Assembly (NCBI GenBank): GCA_027577415.1
Contig: JANBQS010000815.1
Location: 1-11,566 of the forward strand
DNA from: Coemansia sp. RSA 922
Lineage: Eukaryota; Kickxellomycota; Kickxellomycetes; Kickxellales; Kickxellaceae
Direction: 5' to 3'
DNA: 11,566 nt
The notes beneath the pieces were generated by a model. The model was given only the letters and a program-made list of their open reading frames with translations. It was not told the origin of the DNA and searched no databases. Positions within the stretch are counted from its first letter, which is position 1; each line of letters begins with the position of its first letter. The position numbers and the translations under genes are program-made. Positions 6,354 to 11,566 of this stretch are shown here, one piece after another.

Positions 6354-6653
6354 ATGGATAAGCAATTGGCACCATTTAACTGCAGATTTAATGGTAATCG
6401 TAATATGGAAATAGGATATATTGGTGAAAACCCACGTGGGATAGATATTGTAAACATAAACTTGTTTACAGTTTTAGATTTAAAAAAAGCGATTTATTGG
6501 AATGGTGTTCCACCGAATCTTAACGTTTTATTTTACAACAGCAAATTGGAACTAGAGATGTGCAAAGATGATCAACTGGTTATTGATTGTAGCTCTATCC
6601 CACCTACGAATCCATATGACTTTAGTAAAGTGTATACTTTTTTCTTTAATTGA
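6354..6653 (+). CDS. Rapidly diverging small protein, copy 2 (99 aa)
   Basis: Paralogue of the protein at 4789-5091 with one extra codon (Ile) in the middle. It begins MDKQLAPFNCRFNGNR and keeps GY.GE, GVP.N, FY.S, QLVIDCSS and DF.KVY. The substitutions are spread along the N-terminal two thirds and nearly all change the residue, often in charge or size. The frame is intact with no stop or frameshift, which argues against simple decay despite the high divergence. AATAAA lies at 6839, giving a 3' untranslated region of about 190 nt. Family and function are not recognised. It has the same possible alternative C terminus as copy 1. Confidence 0.65.
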   Translation: MDKQLAPFNCRFNGNRNMEIGYIGENPRGIDIVNINLFTVLDLKKAIYWNGVPPNLNVLFYNSKLELEMCKDDQLVIDCSSIPPTNPYDFSKVYTFFFN

Positions 6654-6739
6654 GAAATTATATCATAGAGAGCACTCCAGATTCAAGAAACCAAGGTCAG
6701 TGTAGACGAGATGACTGTATTGACTACACGAGGAAGTAG

Positions 6740-6854
6740 CATTCACTTTGACCACACCAAGTGAGGTGGTAGTTTTGCCCTAGGAGTGAACTAGAGAGTG
6801 CATGCATAGTTAGTAGCTTATAATGAAACCATTTCAGAAATAAATTTTAGTTTA
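6740..6854 (+). other. Near-invariant 3' block, unit 2
   Basis: Counterpart of 5552-5666 with one mismatch in 115 nt. The hairpin is at 6751-6770 and AATAAA at 6839-6844. Before this block the identity to unit 1 is lower (seven mismatches in the preceding 39 nt), and after it similarity fades. Confidence 0.7.
6839..6844 (+). terminator. Poly(A) signal AATAAA, unit 2
   Basis: About 185 nt after the stop of the small gene, within the conserved 3' block. Confidence 0.5.
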
Positions 6855-6945
6855 TACCTTTTGAAAGAACTGCTATTGCAATGAATAGTTTGTGCGCATA
6901 TGCGACTAAATAGCAAAGGCACCACTAAGCACGAAAAGGCCCTAA

Positions 6946-7105
6946 AAACGAGGAAGGCGTTTTCGCACTTTGGCGAAGGGAGTGCGAACGGATGCAAATA
7001 CAGACATACAGTAGCACTTTGGCTTTTGGCAAAAAAATACGTGCTGAAGACTTCAAGGGTCTACAAATAGAACTGGCACTCTTTTCTTTCATGGGGAAGG
7101 TATGG
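6946..7105 (+). repeat. Truncated tandem repeat unit 3 (promoter end only)
   Basis: Matches units 1 and 2 from the ACAGAC...AGCACTTTGGC segment through the distal TATA, which is mutated to TACAAA (7062-7067), to GGAAGGTAT near 7105, where similarity stops. No gene follows. It is a remnant of a longer array or an incomplete duplication. Confidence 0.75.
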
Positions 7106-7237
7106 AGAGAGATAGTACAAGTCAGCGACTGGTTTATCGAGCTAAAAGTAGGCTAAGGTTGAAATGCTCGTCCATGAAGAAATATATCATGTAATTGGCT
7201 CTGAAGTTGTAAATTTATGCTAACAAAGACCCAGTGT
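7106..7237. other. Spacer between the tandem array and the synthetase gene
   Basis: Unique AT-rich sequence that must contain the 3' untranslated region of the minus-strand synthetase gene. No canonical AATAAA is seen on the minus strand. Confidence 0.5.
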
Positions 7238-8278
7238 CTATAAGCCTGCTAGTCCAACGCATTTTGCGATTTCTCGCCAGCTTTCTTCAGCTACACTCCG
7301 TGCCTTAGCTTCATTGTCGCAGAGCACTTGTTCCACATACGCCTTATCATCGAGCAGTCTATGCATCCGGTCGCGAATCGGGCCCAAAGTCTGCACCACA
7401 GAATCAGCGACAGCCTCTTTCAACTGCGCATTATTCATCGACTCCATTGTATGTGCGGCCACCGCCGGATCAGCAATATCCTTTAGCGCGGCATAGATAC
7501 TGAGCAAATTAGCCACACCCGGTCTCTCCTTTGGATCAAACGTAATACCTGATATAGCATCGGTAGGCGCGCGTTTAATCTTCCTACGAATGTCGTCGTC
7601 AGTGTCGCTCAATGTAATGCGCGACATTTCGTTGGGATCTGATTTAGACATTTTGCGTAATGGGTCTTTGAGCGACATAATGCGCTTGCTAGGCGTTAGG
7701 ATGCTCTGTGGCGGAGGGAACAATTTTTGGCCATAGGTTTTGTTGAAATGCAGGGCCAGGTCGCGCGCAAATTCCAGGTGCTGTACTTGATCCTCGCCAA
7801 CAGGGATATGTGTCGCGCGGTATAGGAGTATGTCAGCCGCCATGAGAACCGGGTAAGTTAATAGTCCGGTGAGGAGACCCTGAGCTGCCTGAGCATTGAG
7901 GTTGGCGGCTTCGTTTTGGCTCTGCAGTTTGCTCTTCCACTGCGTCATCCGGTTCAGCCAGCCGACCGGCGTAATGCAGCCCAGCGTCCAGAGCAACTGC
8001 GTATGCGCTGGGACAGCCGACTGCCGGAACAACACGCTGCGCTTGGGGTCGACGCCACAGGCAATAATAGCTGCTGCCATCTCCATTGTCTCCTGTCGCA
8101 GGATCCGTGGATCGCGGGGGACAGTCAATGCGTGCAGATCGACCACGCTGTAAAATAGCTCGCTGTACTGTCCGCTATTCTGCATCGCAACCCAGTTTTT
8201 AATCGAGCCCAAGTAGTTGCCGAGCTGCGGCACACCCGTGGGCTGAATGCCCGAGAATACTCTGGCCAGCTTTGACAT
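7238..8278 (-). CDS. MSW1: Tryptophanyl-tRNA synthetase, mitochondrial (bacterial-type)
   Basis: Charges tRNA-Trp for mitochondrial translation. From the ATG at 8278 the product is 346 aa. The frame is open to 8293, but that codon is TTG. Class I signatures are clear: the HIGH-equivalent in QPTGVPQLGNYLG (QLGNY at 18-22), GEDQ (161-164), the Trp-recognition segment MAADILLY with Asp149, and KMSKS (209-213). GWLNRMTQWK and LLTYPVLMAADIL are typical of the bacterial/mitochondrial branch, not the cytosolic one. Only about nine residues precede the catalytic core, so no classical presequence is visible. MSKLAR has two basic residues and may suffice, or a small upstream exon is missed, though the 140-bp spacer offers no obvious one. 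A stretch after QWKSK is a little longer than usual. No introns. Confidence 0.95.
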   Translation of the reverse strand: MSKLARVFSGIQPTGVPQLGNYLGSIKNWVAMQNSGQYSELFYSVVDLHALTVPRDPRILRQETMEMAAAIIACGVDPKRSVLFRQSAVPAHTQLLWTLGCITPVGWLNRMTQWKSKLQSQNEAANLNAQAAQGLLTGLLTYPVLMAADILLYRATHIPVGEDQVQHLEFARDLALHFNKTYGQKLFPPPQSILTPSKRIMSLKDPLRKMSKSDPNEMSRITLSDTDDDIRRKIKRAPTDAISGITFDPKERPGVANLLSIYAALKDIADPAVAAHTMESMNNAQLKEAVADSVVQTLGPIRDRMHRLLDDKAYVEQVLCDNEAKARSVAEESWREIAKCVGLAGL

Positions 8279-8418
8279 ACAAAAAAATATCAAGACTTTG
8301 AGAGAAAAAAAAAGAGAAGAGATTAACTTGGAAAGAAAGCGTTAAATAGAAAAAAAAAGTACAGTGTGTATCATAAAATGAGAAATGCGAATCGAGTCGT
8401 ACGATAGCCTATGGTTTC
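8279..8418 (-). promoter_or_regulatory. Compact spacer: cyclin 3' end and synthetase promoter
   Basis: A 140-bp minus-strand spacer with several T-rich tracts just upstream of the synthetase ATG. It must serve as the end of one gene and the start of the next. No clear TATA. Confidence 0.4.
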
Positions 8419-9345
8419 TTAACTTGGCTGAATAGGAAGCGGTTTTGACATGCGCCGCGATCCTCCTCTAGTCGTAGTCTCCATATAGGCATTGTGTAGT
8501 ACGTTTGTTGCAGGGTTGACGTTACTAGGTGCGGCAAGCCTAGCCGTGCCCATGGTTGCCGTAGACAGCACATTGGAAATCAGACCCATGCTGCCACCAA
8601 CAATACTAGAAGAAGCGCCCACGCTACGAGCGCTAATCGAGTGCCCAGCAACAGCGCGCTGCGGAATAGACGGCACAAGACCGATCCCCACATTTACAGC
8701 AACGGGTTTCTCTACATACCCAGCACGTACGCCGGTACGTTCAGCAATAACCCTAGCAATCTGCCTAATATCAATACCATGCTTGCTCAACAAAAGTGCC
8801 AGTTCATCCGGCTCGACAATAAGCTTATATCGAATGACCTTTAAAAACGCACGTTCCATACGGTTGACCTCCACCAAAGACACTAGTCCATGTGGCAGAA
8901 ACTCACACACAGAGATGCTAGCTAGCGGATACCTGTCGTCGCAAAACTTACTGGCCACAAGCAATGCAGCCAGAAACAGCTTGTGTTTGGCTCCCTCCTC
9001 CACCAGCGCCTGTTGTCGCGATATCCGTCGATGGAACCGGCTGAGGTATATGAGCGCATGGACCAATGTGTCCGCCGATATGTGTCCGTTTATAAGCAGC
9101 GTTTTGATGAAATATCGGAACTCGGGAAACCTCCGCTCGTCAATTGGAATGTCGGGTCGTTTGAGCGACGACTGTGGCTTGTCTACCGCTGAAAACAGCT
9201 TTGACAGGTATTCGACCGTAAATGATACTAGTGTCGCTGGAATGTGAAACAGGTTGTTAATGGTCTGAAGTCGAGTGGTGCCCTGCCTCGGTGCCCTTAT
9301 GCTCCCGTTGCTGTTGTTGTTGACTGACGTTGACGAGGCCAACAT
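8419..9345 (-). CDS. Pcl/Pho80-family cyclin (Pho85-type CDK partner)
   Basis: 308 aa. An Asn/Ser-rich N terminus is followed by one cyclin box at about 73-185. It reads FPEFRYFIKTLL, then ADTLVHALIYLSRFHRR, then HKLFLAALLVASKFCDD, then VNRMERAFLKVIRYKL. The Lys in ASKF (K133) and the Glu in NRMERAF (E164) correspond to the pair that contacts the kinase. This arrangement is that of Pcl1/Pcl2-like cyclins, which direct Pho85-type kinases in polarity, cell-cycle or nutrient control; which one cannot be told. The C-terminal 100 residues are low-complexity, rich in Ser, Gly and Val, probably disordered, with a basic RRMSKPLP near the end. The start is well supported: an in-frame TAG lies 12 nt upstream and the ATG has G at -3. 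No introns. Confidence 0.88.
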   Translation of the reverse strand: MLASSTSVNNNSNGSIRAPRQGTTRLQTINNLFHIPATLVSFTVEYLSKLFSAVDKPQSSLKRPDIPIDERRFPEFRYFIKTLLINGHISADTLVHALIYLSRFHRRISRQQALVEEGAKHKLFLAALLVASKFCDDRYPLASISVCEFLPHGLVSLVEVNRMERAFLKVIRYKLIVEPDELALLLSKHGIDIRQIARVIAERTGVRAGYVEKPVAVNVGIGLVPSIPQRAVAGHSISARSVGASSSIVGGSMGLISNVLSTATMGTARLAAPSNVNPATNVLHNAYMETTTRGGSRRMSKPLPIQPS

Positions 9346-9556
9346 TGCGGCGGTCTAATGCAGAGACCCTCCCCGCCGATACCAAGAAGAATAAAAAAAG
9401 AAGCAAATTATGATTAGCAGAAGAGGAAAAAACATCAGTTATTGTGATGGGCCCTGGTGGTCCTTTTCTAGGGAACATGACACACACAGCAAAGTTGACA
9501 AGGACGAAAAACTGTATGGATATAAAAAAAGAGAAGTAAAACTGAAAGTAACGTAA
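9346..9556 (-). promoter_or_regulatory. Spacer: protease 3' end and cyclin promoter
   Basis: A 211-bp spacer on the minus strand with pyrimidine-rich tracts before the cyclin ATG. No canonical poly(A) signal or TATA is clear. Confidence 0.4.
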
Positions 9557-11566
9557 CTAGGCAGCTGGTGAAGAGGAAGAGGAGTCTTTGCTATCGGGAG
9601 CAGCAGACTTGGGAGGCTCAGTCGCTGACGGTGTCGACGACGACGAGTCAAGCACAAACTCCTCATACTGGACCTTCTCCTTGAATGGCCGTTGGCCCAA
9701 CAGTTCCAGCATATCCTCACGACCCAGCACCTCCTTCTTGAGCAGCAATTGCGCGACCTTTTCCACCTCAGCACGCTTCTCTGTCAAAAGCGCCAGCGTA
9801 GCGGCATAGGCATCTGTAATCATCTTGCGCACCTCCTCGTCGATAATCTCCGCCGTAGCCTCAGAGTACGGCTTGTGGAACTGCTGCTCAGCCTGCTGCT
9901 GGTCAATAAAGTTAAGCTGTCCAACACGCTTGTTCATACCGTACTGCACGACCTGTGCGTACGCCATGCGAGTAACCTTTTGCAAGTCGTCCGAGGCTCC
10001 AGTAGTGATGACACCAAAGAACAGCTCCTCAGACGCCCGCCCACCAAGCGTCATACACATGCGGTCGCGGAGCTGGTCCGTCGAGAACAAGTACTGGTCA
10101 CGCGGCAGGTACTGCGCATACCCCAGCGCTCCTTGGCCGCGGGGAATAATCGACACCTTGAGCAGCGGGTCGGCATGCTTCAGGAACCATCCAGAGACCG
10201 CGTGTCCGGCCTCGTGGTACGCCACCGTCTTCTTCTCTTCGGGCGACAGCACGCGCGACTTTTTCTCGAGTCCAGCAATGACGCGCTCAATCGCCTGCTC
10301 AAAGTGCGTCAGCATCACCTGCGCCGATCCAGCGCGAGCTCCAATGAGCGCTGCCTCATTACAAACGTTGGCAATGTCGGCACCAGAGAACCCTGGAGTC
10401 ATGGCCGCCATCTTGTTAGCCAGCTTGCTCTTATCCTCGCTGGTGAGAATCGGTCCCAAGTGCACGCGGAAGATAGCCGCACGGCCCTTAATGTCTGGCC
10501 GATCAATCGAAATGTGTCGGTCAAATCGTCCGGGTCGCGTCAGAGCAGGGTCCAGTACATCCGGGCGATTCGTACCCGCCAGCATAACTATGTGTTCGCT
10601 CGAGCCAAAGCCATCCATCTCGACCAGCAGCTGATTCAGCGTAGACTCGCGCTCGTCATTGCCGCCCATAGCGCCAGCACGGCCACGCGCCTTGCCAATA
10701 GCGTCAATCTCGTCAATAAAGATAATGCAAGGAGCGTTCTTCTTGGCGGTCTGGAACAAGTCGCGGATACGCGCCGATCCGACACCCACAAACATCTCGA
10801 CAAACTCGGATCCCGACACCGACAAGAACGGTACGCCAGCCTCGCCAGCCGTAGCCTTGGCCAGCAACGTCTTTCCCGTTCCTGGCGGGCCAGACAGGAT
10901 GGCGCCCTTGGGGATCTTGGCTCCCAGGCGCTCGTACACCTCGGGCTCCTTTAGGAATTTGACAAACTCCATGATCTCCTCCTTGGCCTCGTCACATCCA
11001 GCAACGTCCTTGAACGCAATCTTGACGTCTGTCTCCTTGTTGTACATGCGCGCCCGGCTCTTGCCAATGCCAAATATGCCGCCCGCTCCACCAGCGCCGC
11101 CACCAGCGCCTGGGGCCTTGCGCGACATCCACACAAATGCGCCAATCAAAAGTAGGGTTGGTGCAAAGTGTAGTAGGGTCGAAATGACGCTGACTTCGTC
11201 GCGGTACTCAACAGGAATGCGCTGCGATGGCGGGATATTCAGTTGGTCCTGCGCCTCGGTCAGTTGCTTCTCAAACGACTCGATCGAACCAATCGAGAAG
11301 ATCAGACTCTGCTCGCCCTTTCCGTCGGTGGGACCCTTGCGGATAATCGCCCGTACGCGGTTGCGGTTAACCACCACCAGTCGCTCTACGAGGCCACGAT
11401 CCAAGTACACGCGCTGGAACTCTTGCCAAGTGACTTGGTTCTTCTCAGGCTGCATCAATGAGAAAACCTCGTAGCCGACCAAGCCATATATGGCCCAGGA
11501 TAGCACATCACTCGCCGAAGGGTTGCCAGAATTACTGTCGCTCTTGCCGTCCTTCTTGGAATCCTT
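9557..11566 (-). CDS. AFG3: Mitochondrial inner-membrane m-AAA protease subunit, Afg3 type (5' partial)
   Basis: ATP-dependent zinc metalloprotease that degrades or extracts inner-membrane proteins and processes imported ones. The frame stays open to the window edge, so the N terminus with presequence is missing; 669 residues are visible. Numbering from the first visible residue: a Lys/Ser/Asp-rich stretch (1-20), a first weak membrane segment (about 21-38), a small intermembrane-space domain, a second membrane segment ([11 protein letters not shown], about 136-147), a Gly/Ala-rich linker, Walker A GPPGTGKT (226-233), Walker [10 protein letters not shown] (281-289), the arginine-finger region TRPGRFDR (343-350), the zinc site HEAGH (451-455) and the third ligand in GASDD (Asp 527). 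[13 protein letters not shown] near the C terminus fits Afg3/AFG3L2 better than Yta12. The Ser-rich tail is unusually low-complexity. All catalytic residues are intact. Confidence 0.95.
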   Translation of the reverse strand, partial: KDSKKDGKSDSNSGNPSASDVLSWAIYGLVGYEVFSLMQPEKNQVTWQEFQRVYLDRGLVERLVVVNRNRVRAIIRKGPTDGKGEQSLIFSIGSIESFEKQLTEAQDQLNIPPSQRIPVEYRDEVSVISTLLHFAPTLLLIGAFVWMSRKAPGAGGGAGGAGGIFGIGKSRARMYNKETDVKIAFKDVAGCDEAKEEIMEFVKFLKEPEVYERLGAKIPKGAILSGPPGTGKTLLAKATAGEAGVPFLSVSGSEFVEMFVGVGSARIRDLFQTAKKNAPCIIFIDEIDAIGKARGRAGAMGGNDERESTLNQLLVEMDGFGSSEHIVMLAGTNRPDVLDPALTRPGRFDRHISIDRPDIKGRAAIFRVHLGPILTSEDKSKLANKMAAMTPGFSGADIANVCNEAALIGARAGSAQVMLTHFEQAIERVIAGLEKKSRVLSPEEKKTVAYHEAGHAVSGWFLKHADPLLKVSIIPRGQGALGYAQYLPRDQYLFSTDQLRDRMCMTLGGRASEELFFGVITTGASDDLQKVTRMAYAQVVQYGMNKRVGQLNFIDQQQAEQQFHKPYSEATAEIIDEEVRKMITDAYAATLALLTEKRAEVEKVAQLLLKKEVLGREDMLELLGQRPFKEKVQYEEFVLDSSSSTPSATEPPKSAAPDSKDSSSSSPAA

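Larger units (their letters stand above)
5753..6945 (+). repeat. Tandem repeat unit 2 (complete, no insertion)
   Basis: Same order as unit 1: distal TATA, conserved upstream block, proximal TATA, small gene, 3' block. It lacks the LTR, so it shows the ancestral structure. About 1.19 kb long. Confidence 0.85.

Noticed and set aside
1848..7237. tRNA genes, rRNA or CRISPR-like arrays in the island
   Set aside because: No cloverleaf signature (such as GGTTCGAATCC) and no regularly spaced short repeats; the repeats present are about 1.2 kb units and gene-sized copies.
8492..9247. 251-codon open frame opposite the cyclin gene
   Set aside because: Shadow of the cyclin coding sequence; no domain, and the cyclin frame carries the conserved motifs.
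9692..10954. Long open frame on the plus strand opposite the protease gene
   Set aside because: It is antisense to a clearly conserved gene with intact catalytic motifs; its translation is low-complexity and Arg/Leu-rich, typical of a shadow frame in GC-rich coding DNA.

Overview
The window looks like nuclear DNA of a fungus. Evidence: short spliceosomal introns near the 5' end of one gene, TATA and AATAAA signals, a Pho85-type (Pcl) cyclin, a mitochondrial-type tryptophanyl-tRNA synthetase, an inner-membrane m-AAA protease, and very short spacers (140 and 211 bp) between conserved genes. The animal-like hexameric glutamate dehydrogenase suggests an early-diverging ('zygomycete-grade') fungus rather than a typical ascomycete. 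That placement is inference and no species is named.

Layout. (1) 21-1847, plus strand: mitochondrial glutamate dehydrogenase with two well supported small introns, and a possible third, in its targeting-peptide region. (2) 1848-7237: a 5.4 kb AT-rich island with no conserved housekeeping gene. Its left half (about 2530-3580) holds four related copies, in different states of decay, of a tiny gene for a single C2H2-like zinc finger. Its middle (3740-4104) holds a weak hypothetical ORF behind a CCAAT/TATA pair. Its right half (about 4180-7105) is a tandem array with a unit of about 1.2 kb: two full units, each with a two-TATA upstream region, a gene of about 100 codons and a conserved 3' block, then a third unit cut off just after its promoter. 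Unit 1 carries a 376-bp solo-LTR-like insertion with a 5-bp target duplication, and unit 2 preserves the empty site. (3) 7238-11566, minus strand, collinear: the m-AAA protease (Afg3 type, N terminus outside the window), a Pcl-type cyclin and mitochondrial Trp-tRNA synthetase.

Three of the four conserved genes act in mitochondria (glutamate oxidation, inner-membrane quality control, organellar translation); nothing shows that they are co-regulated.

The most unusual signal is the tandem pair at 4789-5091 and 6354-6653. A hand count over 94 aligned codons finds about 50 that differ, and only 4 of those are silent. The surrounding non-coding DNA is about 95% (upstream) to 99% (3' block) identical. 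This pattern is expected of a rapidly diversifying protein in a recently duplicated or flank-homogenised cassette. I do not recognise the family.
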